Shown here piece after piece: positions 32,803 to 42,587 of a stretch of DNA of 64,000 nucleotides (positions are counted from its first letter, which is position 1; each line of letters begins with the position of its first letter). The position numbers and the translations under genes were made by a program. This DNA is from Mycolicibacter kumamotonensis. Lineage in GTDB: Bacteria > Actinomycetota > Actinomycetes > Mycobacteriales > Mycobacteriaceae. The stretch is from positions 1 through 64,000 of the forward strand of contig NZ_MVHU01000004.1 in the NCBI RefSeq assembly GCF_002086285.1. The letters are read 5' to 3'. The notes under the pieces are model-generated. The model saw only the letters and a list, made by a program, of their open reading frames with translations, was not told the DNA's origin and did no database searches.

Positions 32803-34283
32803 GCGCCCAGCAGCTGCCGCCGGAGCTGAGCCGGGTGCACATGGTCGGCATCGGGGGAGCGGGGATGTCCGGCATCGCCCGCATCCTGCTGGACCGTGGC
32901 GGCCTGGTGTCGGGGTCGGACGCCAAGGAGTCGCGCGGGATTCACGCGTTACGGGCCCGCGGCGCGCAGGTCCGGATCGGCCATGACGCCTCGGCCCTGG
33001 ATCTGTTGCCGGGCGGGGTCACCACCGTGGTCACCACCCACGCGGCGATCCCCAAGACCAACCCCGAACTCGTCGAGGCCCGCCGCCGCGGCATCCCGGT
33101 GGTGTTGCGGCCCGCGGTGCTGGCCAAGCTGATGGCCGGGCGCACCACCTTGATGGTCACCGGCACCCACGGCAAGACGACGACCACCTCGATGCTGGTG
33201 GTCGCGCTGCAGCACTGCGGGCTGGACCCGTCGTTCGCCGTCGGCGGCGAATTGGGTTCGGCCGGTGCCGAAGCCGGCACCAACGCCCACCACGGCAGCG
33301 GGCCGTTCTTCGTCGCCGAGGCCGACGAGAGCGACGGCTCGCTGCTGGAGTACACCCCGAACGTCGCGGTGGTGACCAATGTCGAAGCCGATCACCTCGA
33401 CTTCTTCGGCAGCGCCGAGGCCTACACCCAGGTGTTCGACTCGTTCATGGAGCGCATCACCCCGGGCGGGGCGGTGGCGATCTGCGTCGATGATCCCGGC
33501 GGCGCGGCGCTGGCCGATCGGACTGCGGCACAGGGGATCCGGGTGCTGCGCTACGGCACCGAGTCCCCGGGGCGCCGGGAGCTGGCCGGGTCCTTGTTGA
33601 GCTGGGAGCAGCAGGGCACCGGCGCGGTCGCGGAGATCGCGCTGGCCGGATCGACTCACCGGGCCGCGATGCGGCTGGGGGTGCCGGGCCGGCACATGGC
33701 GCTCAACGCGTTGGGCGCCCTGCTGGCGGCGATCGAGGTCGGTGCCCCGTTGGACGCGGTGCTCGACGGCCTGGCCGGGTTCGACGGGGTGCGGCGCCGG
33801 TTCGAGTTGGTCGGGTCGGCGGGTACGGGTGATTCGGTGCGGGTCTTCGACGACTACGCACACCATCCCACCGAGATCGCCGCGACGCTGACCGCCGTGC
33901 GCGCGCTGCTGGCCGAGCGCGGGACCGGGCGCAGCCTGGTGGTGTTTCAGCCGCATCTGTACTCGCGGACAAAGGCTTTCGCGGCCGAGTTCGGTCGCGC
34001 CCTGGACGGGGCGGACGAGGTTTTCGTGCTCGACGTCTACGGTGCACGCGAGCAGCCGTTGCCCGGCGTGAGCGGGGCGAGTGTTGCTGAGCACGTGAGC
34101 GTGCCGGTGCACTACCTGCCGGATTTCGCCGCGGTGCCCGAAGCGGTGGCCAAGGCTGCCGGTCCCGGCGACGTGATCGTCACCATGGGCGCCGGCGACG
34201 TGACCGTGCTGGGCCCGGAGATCGTGACCGCGCTGCGGTCCCGGGCCGACCGGACCCTTCCCGGCCGTCCGGGCGTGCTGTGA
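32799..34283 (+). CDS. murC: UDP-N-acetylmuramate--L-alanine ligase MurC
   Basis: A 494-residue Mur ligase, the same length as the M. tuberculosis enzyme, that adds L-alanine to UDP-MurNAc. It has the N-terminal [17 protein letters not shown], the ATP loop [43 protein letters not shown] and the C-terminal [10 protein letters not shown] motif. ATG 32799 overlaps the murG stop, and the murC stop overlaps the ftsQ GTG (GTGA at 34280). Confidence 0.96.
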   Translation: MSAQQLPPELSRVHMVGIGGAGMSGIARILLDRGGLVSGSDAKESRGIHALRARGAQVRIGHDASALDLLPGGVTTVVTTHAAIPKTNPELVEARRRGIPVVLRPAVLAKLMAGRTTLMVTGTHGKTTTTSMLVVALQHCGLDPSFAVGGELGSAGAEAGTNAHHGSGPFFVAEADESDGSLLEYTPNVAVVTNVEADHLDFFGSAEAYTQVFDSFMERITPGGAVAICVDDPGGAALADRTAAQGIRVLRYGTESPGRRELAGSLLSWEQQGTGAVAEIALAGSTHRAAMRLGVPGRHMALNALGALLAAIEVGAPLDAVLDGLAGFDGVRRRFELVGSAGTGDSVRVFDDYAHHPTEIAATLTAVRALLAERGTGRSLVVFQPHLYSRTKAFAAEFGRALDGADEVFVLDVYGAREQPLPGVSGASVAEHVSVPVHYLPDFAAVPEAVAKAAGPGDVIVTMGAGDVTVLGPEIVTALRSRADRTLPGRPGVL

Positions 34284-35227
34284 CCGAGTCGCCCGAAACC
34301 CCGGACGTTCCCCCGCAGGACCCGGTGGACGCCGGTGAGCCGCACGCCGCCGCAGACGCCGCAGACGCCGCCGAACCCGAATCCGGCCAGCAGGCCGAGG
34401 AACCGGCGGAGGTGGAGGGCCCGCGACGGCGGGCGCGGCGGGAACGGGCCGAGCGGCGCGCCGCTCAGGCGCGCGCCGAGGCGATCGAACAAGCCCGCCG
34501 GGAGGCCAAGCGGCGGCTGCGGGCAGGCTCGGCCGAGCCTGCCAAAGGTGTTCCGCGCGGCACCGTGCGGGGCCTGAAGATGGTGCTACTGACCTTTCTC
34601 GCACTGGTGGTGGTGATCGGGCTCGGGCTCATCTTGTACTTCACGCCGGTGATGTCGGTGCGTGAGATCGAGGTGACCGGGATCGCGGCGGTCTCCCGCG
34701 AGGAGGTGCTCGACGTCGCCAAGGTGCAGCTCGGCACCCCGCTGCTGCAGGTCGACACCGGCGGTGTCGCGGAGCGGGTCGCCACGATCCGGCGGGTGGC
34801 CAGCGCCCGGGTGCAGCGGCAGTACCCGTCGGCGCTGGGCATCTCGGTAATCGAGCGGGTCGCGGTGGTGTACAAGGACTTTCCGGATGGTCCGCATTTG
34901 TTCGACCGGGACGGCGTCGACTTCGCGACGGCGGCGCCGTCGACGATGCTGCCGATCTTTGACGTCGAGAACCCCGGGCCGACGGATCCGGCCAGCCGGG
35001 CCGCACTGCAGGTGATGACCGCGCTGGCGCCCGAGGTCGCCGGCCAGGTCAGCCGGGTGGCCGCCCCGTCGGTCGCCTCGATCACCCTGACGCTGGCCGA
35101 CGGCAGGGTCGTGGTCTGGGGCAACACCGACCGCACCGCGGAGAAGGCGCAGAAGCTGACGGCGTTGCTCACCCAACCGGGCCACACCTACGACGTGTCG
35201 AGTCCGGACCTGCCCACCGTCCGCTAG
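34280..35227 (+). CDS. ftsQ: Cell division protein FtsQ
   Basis: A 315-residue single-pass division protein. A long acidic then Arg-rich cytoplasmic N-terminus ([20 protein letters not shown]) precedes a transmembrane helix ([20 protein letters not shown]), a POTRA domain ([19 protein letters not shown] ... [20 protein letters not shown]) and the beta domain of FtsQ/DivIB. It links FtsL/FtsB with the septal synthase. GTG 34280 is coupled to murC. Its stop at 35225 ends the coupled run; ftsZ has its own 283-bp leader. Confidence 0.93.
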   Translation: MTESPETPDVPPQDPVDAGEPHAAADAADAAEPESGQQAEEPAEVEGPRRRARRERAERRAAQARAEAIEQARREAKRRLRAGSAEPAKGVPRGTVRGLKMVLLTFLALVVVIGLGLILYFTPVMSVREIEVTGIAAVSREEVLDVAKVQLGTPLLQVDTGGVAERVATIRRVASARVQRQYPSALGISVIERVAVVYKDFPDGPHLFDRDGVDFATAAPSTMLPIFDVENPGPTDPASRAALQVMTALAPEVAGQVSRVAAPSVASITLTLADGRVVVWGNTDRTAEKAQKLTALLTQPGHTYDVSSPDLPTVR

Positions 35228-35381
35228 CGCCGGACCCCTGCGGTCCGTGCCCGCCGCCGAGACGGAAATCTTGCTCGCCGGAGCTGCGCGGGCCGGGATC
35301 ACCGCGGGCGCCAAGAAAATTCGCCCGGCGTGTCCCTGCGTGTCTGCGCCGGTGACAGCCTCGGCGGCCCTACTGTGGCGG

Positions 35382-35425
35382 TTGCGTGGAACAACTTGAC
35401 ATAACTCTAAGCCTTTGGTTGAGGT
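35382..35425 (+). promoter_or_regulatory. Probable ftsZ promoter in the ftsQ-ftsZ spacer
   Basis: The 283-bp spacer 35228-35510 holds no gene. A clear TTGACA (35396-35401) starts an AT-richer segment (ATAACTCTAA) followed by a tandem GGTTGA repeat at 35417-35430. TTGCGT (35382-35387) with TAACTC (35402-35407) is an alternative -35/-10 reading with a short spacer. The large leader fits the known separate transcription of mycobacterial ftsZ. The exact start site cannot be read from sequence. Confidence 0.45.
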
Positions 35426-35510
35426 TGAGGGTTTGCCGGAAGGCAACGCGGGGAGTTCTGCCGACAGGCCCCAGAGAGGAATCCAATCCCACCAGGGAGG
35501 AAGACGAACG

Positions 35511-36674
35511 ATGACCCCACCGCACAACTATCTGGCCGTCATCAAAGTCGTGGGTATCGGTGGTGGCGGAGTCAACGCCGTCAATCGGATGATCGAGCAG
35601 GGCCTCAAGGGCGTCGAATTCATCGCGATCAACACCGACGCGCAGGCATTGCTGATGAGCGACGCCGACGTCAAGCTCGACGTCGGCCGCGAGTCCACCC
35701 GTGGCCTCGGCGCCGGCGCCGACCCCGAAGTGGGCCGACGGGCCGCCGAAGACGCCAAGGACGAGATCGAGGAGCTGCTGCGCGGCGCCGACATGGTGTT
35801 CGTCACCGCCGGGGAGGGCGGCGGCACCGGCACCGGTGGTGCACCGGTGGTCGCCACCATCGCCCGCAAGCTCGGCGCGCTGACCGTCGGCGTGGTCACC
35901 CGGCCGTTCTCCTTCGAGGGCAAGCGGCGCGGCAACCAGGCGGAACTGGGCATCGCCGCGCTGCGGGAGAGCTGCGACACCCTGATCGTGATCCCCAACG
36001 ACCGGCTGCTGCAAATGGGCGACGCCCAGGTCTCGCTGATGGACGCGTTCCGCAGCGCCGACGAGGTGCTGCTCAACGGTGTCCAGGGCATCACCGACCT
36101 GATCACCACCCCCGGATTGATCAACGTCGACTTCGCCGACGTCAAGGGCATCATGAGCGGCGCGGGCACCGCGCTGATGGGCATCGGGTCGTCCCGCGGC
36201 GACGGCCGGGCGCTCAAGGCCGCCGAGATCGCGATCAACTCGCCGCTGCTGGAGGCCTCGATGGAGGGCGCCCAGGGCGTGCTGATGAGCGTCGCCGGCG
36301 GCAGCGACCTGGGGTTGTTCGAGATCAACGAGGCGGCCTCGCTGGTTCAGGACGCCGCGCACCCCGAGGCCAACATCATCTTCGGCACCGTGATCGACGA
36401 CTCGCTCGGCGACGAGGTCCGGGTGACGGTGATCGCGGCCGGCTTCGACTCGGCCGGGTCCGGGCGCAAGCCGGTGACCGGTACCACCGGTCAAGCCCGG
36501 CACGCGGTGGCCCCCGGGCAGGCCGGCAAGGTGACCTCGTCGCTGTTCGACCCAGTGGACGCCGTCAGCGTGCCGGCGCCCACCAACGGCGCGACGGTCA
36601 GCGTCGGCGGCCGCAATGGTGACGACGGCTGCGACGACGACGACGTCGACGTCCCGCCGTTCATGCGCCACTAG
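35511..36674 (+). CDS. ftsZ: Cell division protein FtsZ
   Basis: A 387-residue tubulin-like GTPase that forms the Z-ring. The GTP-binding [11 protein letters not shown] and the tubulin signature [10 protein letters not shown] are intact, with the T7-loop [20 protein letters not shown] supplying the catalytic Asp residues. The variable linker ends in an acidic stretch and the C-terminal peptide [11 protein letters not shown], which binds SepF and FtsW in mycobacteria. ATG 35511 follows AGGGAGGAAG at 35493-35502. Confidence 0.97.
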   Translation: MTPPHNYLAVIKVVGIGGGGVNAVNRMIEQGLKGVEFIAINTDAQALLMSDADVKLDVGRESTRGLGAGADPEVGRRAAEDAKDEIEELLRGADMVFVTAGEGGGTGTGGAPVVATIARKLGALTVGVVTRPFSFEGKRRGNQAELGIAALRESCDTLIVIPNDRLLQMGDAQVSLMDAFRSADEVLLNGVQGITDLITTPGLINVDFADVKGIMSGAGTALMGIGSSRGDGRALKAAEIAINSPLLEASMEGAQGVLMSVAGGSDLGLFEINEAASLVQDAAHPEANIIFGTVIDDSLGDEVRVTVIAAGFDSAGSGRKPVTGTTGQARHAVAPGQAGKVTSSLFDPVDAVSVPAPTNGATVSVGGRNGDDGCDDDDVDVPPFMRH

Positions 36675-36691
36675 CTTCGGGGCCTCGGGCG

Positions 36692-37399
36692 GTGACTTTT
36701 CGCGTCCGGCGGGTGACGACCACCCGGGCCGGCGGCGTCTCGGCGGCTCCGTTCGACAGTTTCAATCTGGGCGACCACGTCGGCGACGATCCGGCGGCGG
36801 TGGCGGCCAACCGCGCCCGGCTGGCCTCGGCCACCGGCCTCGGTCCCGGCCGCCTGGTGTGGATGAACCAGGTGCACGGCGTTCGCGTGGAGCTCGTCGA
36901 CGGGCCCCGCGACGCCCCGCTCGAGGCGACCGACGCGCTGATCACGAACGTTCCGGGTCTGGCGATGGTGGTGGTGACCGCCGACTGCGTGCCGGTGCTG
37001 ATGGCCGATGCCCGCGCGGGGGTGGTCGCTGCCGTACACGCCGGGCGGGTCGGCGCGCAGCACGGCGTGGTGGCGTGTGCCGTGCAGGGCATGCTCGCGG
37101 CGGGCGCACAACTCGGCAACATCTCGGTTCTGCTGGGCCCGGCGATCAGCGGCCCGCACTATGAGGTGCCCCCGGCGATGGCCGACGAGGTCGAGGCGGC
37201 GCTGCCCGGCAGTCGCACGCTCACCTCGGCCGGTACGCCCGGATTGGATCTGCGAGCCGGAATCGCTCGGCAATTAAGGGAATTGGGCGTCGAAGCGATC
37301 GATATCGACCCGCGCTGCACGGCGGCCGACCCGAATCTGTTCAGCCACCGCCGCGACGGGCGCACCGGGCGGCTCGCATCGCTGGTGTGGCTGGAATAA
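36692..37399 (+). CDS. pgeF: Peptidoglycan editing factor PgeF / YfiH-family multicopper-type (laccase-domain) protein
   Basis: A 235-residue protein of the YfiH/CNF1 fold. Members are purine nucleoside phosphorylases/adenosine deaminases with a metal site, or remove wrongly made UDP-MurNAc-Ser in E. coli (PgeF). The three metal ligands are in WMNQVHGV (His), VTADCVPVLM (Cys) and AAVHAGRVGAQ (His); the usual HAGWRG is HAGRVG here. GTG 36692 lies 17 bp after ftsZ. In M. tuberculosis the next gene is yggS (Rv2148c); here no such gene exists before sepF. Confidence 0.88.
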   Translation: MTFRVRRVTTTRAGGVSAAPFDSFNLGDHVGDDPAAVAANRARLASATGLGPGRLVWMNQVHGVRVELVDGPRDAPLEATDALITNVPGLAMVVVTADCVPVLMADARAGVVAAVHAGRVGAQHGVVACAVQGMLAAGAQLGNISVLLGPAISGPHYEVPPAMADEVEAALPGSRTLTSAGTPGLDLRAGIARQLRELGVEAIDIDPRCTAADPNLFSHRRDGRTGRLASLVWLE

Positions 37400-37519
37400 A
37401 TGCGTTGCGCCTGTCCGCGTGTCGTTGCCGGTCCAGCGCGCACTCGGCCGTTACCGTCACCGTAACTAGTCACTTCAGTCACACCTTCATCACAGTCATC
37501 ATCAGAGAAGGGTCCAATG

Positions 37520-38173
37520 ATGAGCACACTCCACAAGGTCAAGGCCTACTTCGGGATGGCTCCTATGGAGGACTACGACGACGACTACTACGACGACGGC
37601 GATGACCGCGCCGCGTCGCGCGACTACTCACCCCGGGCGGAGCGGTTCTCCGAGGATGTCTTCGACCGGGTCGCCGGGCGTCCCGACGGCCGCTACGACG
37701 ATCGATTCGACGACCGCGACTACGACGACGTTCCGGGCGGCTACCGGGGCGGCTACGACGCCGAGGTCCGGGACCCGCGCTACCGGCCCCGCGAGTTCGA
37801 GCGCTCCCGCTTCGCCTCGCTGCGCGGCTCGACCCGCGGCGCGCTGGCGATGGATCCCCGCCGGATGGCGATGATGTTCGACGAGAGCAGCCCGCTGTCG
37901 AAGATCACCACCTTGCGCCCCAAGGACTACAGCGAGGCGCGCACCATCGGCGAACGGTTCCGGGACGGCACCCCGGTGATCATGGACCTGGTGTCGATGG
38001 ACAATGCCGACGCCAAGCGCCTGGTCGACTTCGCGGCCGGCCTCGCCTTCGCCTTGCGCGGCTCGTTCGACAAGGTCGCGACCAAGGTGTTCCTGCTGTC
38101 GCCGGCCGATGTCGACGTGACGCCGGAGGAGCGCCGCCGGATCGCCGAAACCGGCTTCTACGCCTATCGGTAG
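37520..38173 (+). CDS. sepF: Cell division protein SepF
   Basis: A 217-residue cytosolic Z-ring anchor and FtsZ partner. The N-terminal membrane-binding helix ([19 protein letters not shown]) is followed by a long Asp/Tyr/Arg-rich disordered linker and the SepF core ([19 protein letters not shown], then [20 protein letters not shown]). In mycobacteria SepF replaces FtsA/ZipA. ATG 37520 is favoured over the adjacent ATG 37517, as AGAAGGG at 37505-37511 is then 8 bp away. The 120-bp spacer before it holds AT-richer promoter-like sequence (CGTAACTAGT near 37461). Confidence 0.95.
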   Translation: MSTLHKVKAYFGMAPMEDYDDDYYDDGDDRAASRDYSPRAERFSEDVFDRVAGRPDGRYDDRFDDRDYDDVPGGYRGGYDAEVRDPRYRPREFERSRFASLRGSTRGALAMDPRRMAMMFDESSPLSKITTLRPKDYSEARTIGERFRDGTPVIMDLVSMDNADAKRLVDFAAGLAFALRGSFDKVATKVFLLSPADVDVTPEERRRIAETGFYAYR

Positions 38174-38245
38174 GCTTGGTCGACAGTCGGGCCGGTCAGC
38201 GCGATGCTGATGCGGGCACACCCTCGTCAGTAAGGTCGCATTCCG

Positions 38246-38536
38246 TTGGCGCTGTTCTTCACGATTCTCGGCATCGCGCTGTTCGTCTTCTGGCTGTTGC
38301 TGATCGCGCGGATCGTCATCGAGTTCATCCGCTCGTTCAGCCGGGACTGGCACCCGCGCGGTGCCACGGTGGTGATCCTGGAGCTGATCATGAGCATCAC
38401 CGACCCGCCGGTGAAACTGCTGCGGCGCCTGATCCCGCAGTTGACCATCGGCGCGGTGCGCATCGACCTGTCGATCATGGTGCTGCTGCTGATCGCGTTC
38501 GTCGGGATGGAGCTGGCGCTGCAGCACGCCGCGTGA
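38246..38536 (+). CDS. yggT: YggT family membrane protein (Rv2146c-like)
   Basis: A 96-residue protein with two hydrophobic segments (FFTILGIALFVFWLLLIARIV and LSIMVLLLIAFVGMELAL) and the YggT signature ITDPPVKLLRRLIPQ between them. YggT proteins sit next to sepF and divIVA in many Gram-positives and are thought to help septum or osmotic functions; the exact role is unknown. TTG 38246 is the start giving the family length of 96. Confidence 0.9.
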   Translation: MALFFTILGIALFVFWLLLIARIVIEFIRSFSRDWHPRGATVVILELIMSITDPPVKLLRRLIPQLTIGAVRIDLSIMVLLLIAFVGMELALQHAA

Positions 38537-38597
38537 GATATCCCGCCTGAGTGGCGGAGGCGGCCCGGCGACGAGCGCCGGGCCACCCCGACCGGGA

Positions 38598-39392
38598 CTA
38601 GACCCGGGTCAGCCGCAGCCGCCAGGCCTCCGGCCCACGCTCCTCATAACCCACCGCGATCCGGCCACCGCTGCGCTCGGCGAGCTGGTGCAGCAGCGGG
38701 ATCGGGTCGTGCGGCGCCACCAGGATCATCGAGCCCCCGACCGGAACGGCGTCGAAGGCACCGAACACGGTCGCGTGCCGGATCGCGTGCGGAATCTCGC
38801 GCACGTCGAGCTCGGGCATCTCCTCGTTCTCCTCGCCGCAGCCGCATCCGCCGTGGCCGTGGCCGTGGCCGTGGGCGGCCGGAGCGGGTTGGGCCGGCGG
38901 AAGTTCGGACGGGATCGCCGGCAGTTGGGCGGCCAGATCGGCCAGCGAGACCCCGCTGGCCTCGGCGAGTGCGGGCAGCAGTAGGTCGGCGACCTTGCCC
39001 AGCAGCGCCTCCAGCAGCACGCGCAGCGCCTCGACGTGCGCGGCGATCTGCACCCGCTCGGTGTCGCGGGCGATGCGGGCCGCGGCCTGCTCGATCAGCT
39101 GGGTCTCACCGAGCAGACCCTCGACCAGCAGCCGCGAGCGCTCGACACCGGACGAGGCGGGGTAGATCAGCTCCACGGCGGCCCGCAGTTGAGGGCGCAC
39201 CCCCTGGTCGATGAAGGCCTGTACCGCCCGGTGGGCGTCGTCGAAGGCGGGGCCGGCGGTACCGACCGCGGCGAACACCGCCGCTCCGAGCGCGGCTTGG
39301 CGGCCGAGCAGCTCGGCGTAGCGGGACCGCACATCATCGACCGCCGCCGAATCCGCCGCGCTGGTCGCCACGACCACGTCATTGGTTGTCAT
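38598..39392 (-). CDS. DUF2249 protein with helical N-terminal domain and His-rich linker
   Basis: A 264-residue protein not part of the usual dcw order. Residues ~1-150 are all-helical and resemble a hemerythrin-like bundle in length, but a clear HxxxE iron set is not evident. A linker of alternating His and Gly (HGHGHGHGGCGCG) could bind metal. The last ~75 residues (ELDVREIPHAIRHATVFGAF ... HDPIPLLHQLAERSGG) form the DUF2249 domain, often found with hemerythrins and near denitrification or NO-response genes. It is transcribed against its neighbours yggT and wag31. Role unknown; metal or NO/redox stress is an inference. Confidence 0.8.
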   Translation of the reverse strand: MTTNDVVVATSAADSAAVDDVRSRYAELLGRQAALGAAVFAAVGTAGPAFDDAHRAVQAFIDQGVRPQLRAAVELIYPASSGVERSRLLVEGLLGETQLIEQAAARIARDTERVQIAAHVEALRVLLEALLGKVADLLLPALAEASGVSLADLAAQLPAIPSELPPAQPAPAAHGHGHGHGGCGCGEENEEMPELDVREIPHAIRHATVFGAFDAVPVGGSMILVAPHDPIPLLHQLAERSGGRIAVGYEERGPEAWRLRLTRV

Positions 39393-39449
39393 ACTGGGTG
39401 TCCTTCCGATTGGTCATACCCGGCGTCGGCCTGCGGCCTCTTGGCCGTC

Positions 39450-39511
39450 AATATTTACGGGCCGGTGTTGTGAATAATACGGCGCGGGGGTGCCGCCCGA
39501 TACCCCGCGCC
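39450..39511 (-). promoter_or_regulatory. Inverted repeats upstream of the DUF2249 gene
   Basis: 58 bp before the DUF2249 start lies an AT-rich imperfect inverted repeat, AATATTTAC (39450-39458), 11-bp spacer, GTGAATAAT (39470-39478), matching at 7 of 9 positions. This is a possible operator. Next to it is a GC hairpin, GGCGCGGGG (39481-39489) with CCCCGCGCC (39503-39511). Neither matches a binding site I can name with confidence. Confidence 0.4.
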
Positions 39512-39890
39512 GCTGCGGGGACACCCCGAACGACGCGGATCCTCGACCCGGCTGTGCCGCAGCGAAATACGCGGCGCTCACCGGCCGGGCACCCGACACT
39601 TTGCTGCCCTCGGCCCGACGGGATAACGGCGCCCCCGCCCGCCCCGGCGGGGGAGGTCCTTGCTCGGGGCGCGGCTTACCGACGGGGACGGGTGATGGGC
39701 CTCACCGGTTGTGTTTGCCGAAGCGTGATTTCTGTGGCAGCAATTTGAAATTCACTCTTAATATCATTCTCATTGCCGGGCTCAGCGTCTGATGTGACAG
39801 GATGGACGGCAGTTACTACACGGCTAGCGTATTCCCGGTCGACCTACACTTGCCCGATCGGTGCTACCTACCTGACCAAGGGGGCAGACG
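39512..39890. other. Intergenic region upstream of wag31
   Basis: Non-coding between the divergent DUF2249 gene and wag31; short open frames here lack any protein-like character. It contains an unusually AT-rich block at 39741-39774 (CAATTTGAAATTCACTC and TTAATATCATTCTCATT) in a GC-rich setting, and a TAGCGT at 39825-39830 that could be the -10 of a wag31 promoter. A long separate leader fits the known independent, high expression of wag31. Confidence 0.5.
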
Positions 39891-40694
39891 ATGCCACTAA
39901 CACCGGCAGACGTTCACAACGTCGCGTTCAGCAAACCGCCGATCGGGAAACGCGGCTACAACGAGGACGAGGTCGACGCCTTTCTCGACCTGGTTGAGGC
40001 CGAGCTGACGCGGCTCATCGAGGAGAACGCCGACCTGCGTCAGCGGGTCAGCGAGCTCGACCAGGACCTGGCCGCGGCCCGCGCCGGTGGGGGTCAACAG
40101 GCCACCACCTCGATCCCGGTCTATGAGCCTTCGCCCGAGCCGGCGGCGCACCCGCAGCCGGTGGCACAGCCGGCCGCGCCGGAGCCGGTCCCCGAGGACC
40201 AGCACCTCAAGGCGGCGCGGGTGCTGAGCCTGGCCCAGGACACCGCCGACCGGCTGACCAGCACCGCCCGGGCCGAGTCCGAGAAGCTGATGGCCGACGC
40301 CCGCGCCAACGCGGACCAGATCCTCAGCGAGGCCCGGCAGACCGCGGAGACGACGGTCGCCGAAGCCCGGCAGCGGGCCGACGCCATGCTGGCCGACGCG
40401 CAGACGCGATCGGAGACACAGCTGCGGCAGGCCCAGGAGAAGGCCGACGCGCTGCAGGCCGACGCGGAGCGCAAGCACTCCGAGATCATGGGCACCATCA
40501 ACCAGCAGCGCACCGTGTTGGAAGGCCGCCTGGAGCAACTGCGTACCTTCGAGCGCGAATACCGCACCCGGCTCAAGACCTACCTGGAATCTCAGCTCGA
40601 GGAGTTGGGCCAGCGCGGCTCGGCGGCACCGGTCGACACCAGCGCAGCCAGCGACGGCGGCGGCTTCAACCATTTCAACCGCGGCACCAACTGA
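39891..40694 (+). CDS. wag31: Polar growth coordinator Wag31 (DivIVA)
   Basis: A 267-residue coiled-coil scaffold that marks poles and directs mycobacterial polar elongation. The conserved DivIVA N-terminus is [19 protein letters not shown] followed by [18 protein letters not shown] Pro/Ala-rich linker (~residues 75-105) separates it from a long C-terminal coiled coil rich in Ala, Glu and Gln ([18 protein letters not shown] onward), ending in [12 protein letters not shown]. In M. tuberculosis the linker start carries a threonine phosphorylated by PknA/B; Thr-Thr-Ser residues are present in the equivalent place. Confidence 0.96.
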   Translation: MPLTPADVHNVAFSKPPIGKRGYNEDEVDAFLDLVEAELTRLIEENADLRQRVSELDQDLAAARAGGGQQATTSIPVYEPSPEPAAHPQPVAQPAAPEPVPEDQHLKAARVLSLAQDTADRLTSTARAESEKLMADARANADQILSEARQTAETTVAEARQRADAMLADAQTRSETQLRQAQEKADALQADAERKHSEIMGTINQQRTVLEGRLEQLRTFEREYRTRLKTYLESQLEELGQRGSAAPVDTSAASDGGGFNHFNRGTN

Positions 40695-40759
40695 CCCGTC
40701 GGAATCGAGCCGGCACGCGCGGAATCGAGTAATCTGCTCGTCGGGTGGGAGGTGAATCG

Positions 40760-41128
40760 ATGCTGATCATCGCGCTGGTATTGGCGGCAATTGGACTTGC
40801 TGCGTTGGTATTCGCTGTGGTCACCAGCAATGCGCTGGTGGCATGGGTGTGTATCGGTGCGAGCTTGCTGGGCGTGCTGTTGCTGATCGTGGACGCGCTG
40901 CGGGAACGCCGGCGCATTCGCCCGCCGGCCGCACCGGAGGCGGTCGAGCCCGACGGCGACTCCGAGACCGTCGTCGACGCCGGTGACATCGAAGACGTCG
41001 AAGACGACGAAGTCGTGGCCGAGGCTTCCGATGCGCCGGAGACCGCTGACCCGGAGGCCGTGGAGGACTACGACGGCGTGGCGGTCGAGGAGACCGCCGA
41101 GGACCCCGTCGCGCACCCGGCCGACTAG
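40760..41128 (+). CDS. Small membrane protein with acidic tail (Rv2144c-like)
   Basis: A 122-residue protein with two N-terminal transmembrane helices ([20 protein letters not shown] and [20 protein letters not shown]), a basic stop (ALRERRRIR) and a highly acidic C-terminal half with Glu/Asp/Val-rich repeats. ATG 40760 is chosen because GGAGGTG at 40747-40753 sits 6 bp upstream. Function unknown. It follows wag31 on the same strand. Confidence 0.8.
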   Translation: MLIIALVLAAIGLAALVFAVVTSNALVAWVCIGASLLGVLLLIVDALRERRRIRPPAAPEAVEPDGDSETVVDAGDIEDVEDDEVVAEASDAPETADPEAVEDYDGVAVEETAEDPVAHPAD

Positions 41129-41808
41129 CCGGCAGCGGTCGTCGGCGTGGCCAGCAGGTCGCGCACTTCGTCGTCGGTGACCTGACGAAAGTCGGCATAG
41201 CTCTGCCCGACGGCGTCGAAGCGCTCGGGCATCGACGCGCACACCACGTCGTCGGCCTCCTGGGCGATCTTGCGGCACGCTGAAATCGCGCCGACCGGTA
41301 CCGCGACGACGGTCCTGGCCGGTTCGGCCGCCTGGACCGCCCGCACGGCCGCCAGCACACTCGCGCCGGTGGCGATACCGTCGTCGACCAGGATCACCAC
41401 CCGGCCGCGCAGGTCGACGGCCGGCCGATCACCGCGGTAGGCGTGTTCGCGCCGGCGCAGTTCGGCCGACTCGCGTTCGATCACCGACTGCAGCGCCTCG
41501 CTGCTGATTCCCAGGTCGGCGACCACCTGATCGTTGACCACCACCTGACCGCCGCTGGCCAGCGCGCCCATCGCAAGTTCCGGCCACTGCGGCACCCCCA
41601 ACTTGCGGACCAGGAACACATCCAGTGGCGCCTGCAGCGCGGACGCGACCTCCCAGCCGACCGGGACCCCGCCGCGGGCCAGGCCCAGCACCAGCAGATT
41701 TTCGGCGTCACGGTAATCGGACAGGTACCCGGCCAGTACCCGGCCGGCGTCGCGACGATCGCGGAACGTGCGCGCCGGCATCGGGTTCAAGCGTGCCGGT
41801 CGAGTCAT
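41125..41808 (-). CDS. Phosphoribosyltransferase-domain protein (Rv2143-like)
   Basis: A 227-residue type I PRTase-fold protein. The PRPP-binding motif is [19 protein letters not shown], preceded by [15 protein letters not shown] and [17 protein letters not shown], typical of the ComF/YlbB-like PRTases of actinobacteria. The substrate is unknown. ATG 41808 and ATG 41781 are both possible; neither has a well-spaced ribosome site. It overlaps the 3' end of the convergent membrane-protein gene by 4 bp and marks the end of synteny with M. tuberculosis. Confidence 0.83.
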   Translation of the reverse strand: MTRPARLNPMPARTFRDRRDAGRVLAGYLSDYRDAENLLVLGLARGGVPVGWEVASALQAPLDVFLVRKLGVPQWPELAMGALASGGQVVVNDQVVADLGISSEALQSVIERESAELRRREHAYRGDRPAVDLRGRVVILVDDGIATGASVLAAVRAVQAAEPARTVVAVPVGAISACRKIAQEADDVVCASMPERFDAVGQSYADFRQVTDDEVRDLLATPTTAAG

Positions 41809-41885
41809 CTCCCCATCGAGCCTACGACTCGACACCGGAGATGGGTCGGGTCTTTCGATTGACGCTGTCGTGAGCGGCCTGCGGC

Positions 41886-42512
41886 TCAGCGGGGAAATTC
41901 GGTGGCTCCGAGGGCGACCTCCCAGTGCCCCACCCCCTGGCGGGCGAGGCCCATCATCAGCAGGCCCGCCCCCTCCAGCCAATGCGCCATGTTCAGGCCG
42001 CCGACGTCCAGCGGGCGCAGCCCGAGGCTCTTGACGAACTCCGCAACGCTCGCCTTGGCCTGTGCATCATCGCCGGCCATGAAGACATCCAGCGGCAGGC
42101 CCCGCTCCAGCACATGCCCGAAGAGGGTGTTGAACGCCTTCACCACGCCGGCGCCGGCCGGGACTGCCTTGGCAACTTCTTGTGCGACCGAGGTGTTGTC
42201 GGGGATGGCCAGCCCGTCGGCCGCGGAATTGAACGGGTTGCTGATGTCGACGATGACCTTGCCCGCCAGGGCATTACCGTACTGGGTGACGACCGGAACG
42301 ACACTGGCATACAACAGGGCCACGATGACGATGTCGCCGGCCGGTACGGCGCCGAACTCTCCCGCCGTGGCATTGCCGCCGAGCGCCTCGGCCAGGTCGG
42401 CGGCCCTGGAATGATCGCGGCCGATGATCTCCACGGTGTTGCCGCCTGCGATTGCCAACGCGCCGATGGTGCGGGCCATGTTTCCGGTGCCGATGATGCT
42501 GATGCTGTTCAT
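41886..42512 (-). CDS. F420-dependent NADP reductase-like protein
   Basis: A 208-residue Rossmann-fold protein of the F420-dependent NADP oxidoreductase family. The dinucleotide site is [16 protein letters not shown], with [15 protein letters not shown] marking the NADP-type second strand and [15 protein letters not shown] and [10 protein letters not shown] typical of the family. Members transfer hydride between F420H2 and NADP; others are uncharacterised reductases. It is the last gene of the minus-strand set SDR, SnoaL-like protein, this gene, which probably respond to the divergent TetR at 43940. Confidence 0.82.
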   Translation of the reverse strand: MNSISIIGTGNMARTIGALAIAGGNTVEIIGRDHSRAADLAEALGGNATAGEFGAVPAGDIVIVALLYASVVPVVTQYGNALAGKVIVDISNPFNSAADGLAIPDNTSVAQEVAKAVPAGAGVVKAFNTLFGHVLERGLPLDVFMAGDDAQAKASVAEFVKSLGLRPLDVGGLNMAHWLEGAGLLMMGLARQGVGHWEVALGATEFPR

Positions 42513-42587
42513 GAGGTGGTCTCTCTTTCGGTGTTTTCCAGATACCGGCTTGTCCGGGTCAGGGGAGGGGCGGTGCGGCCACGATCG

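Noticed and set aside
39490..39792. 100-codon plus-strand frame before wag31
   Set aside because: Starts inside a hairpin, has no family resemblance and no ribosome site.
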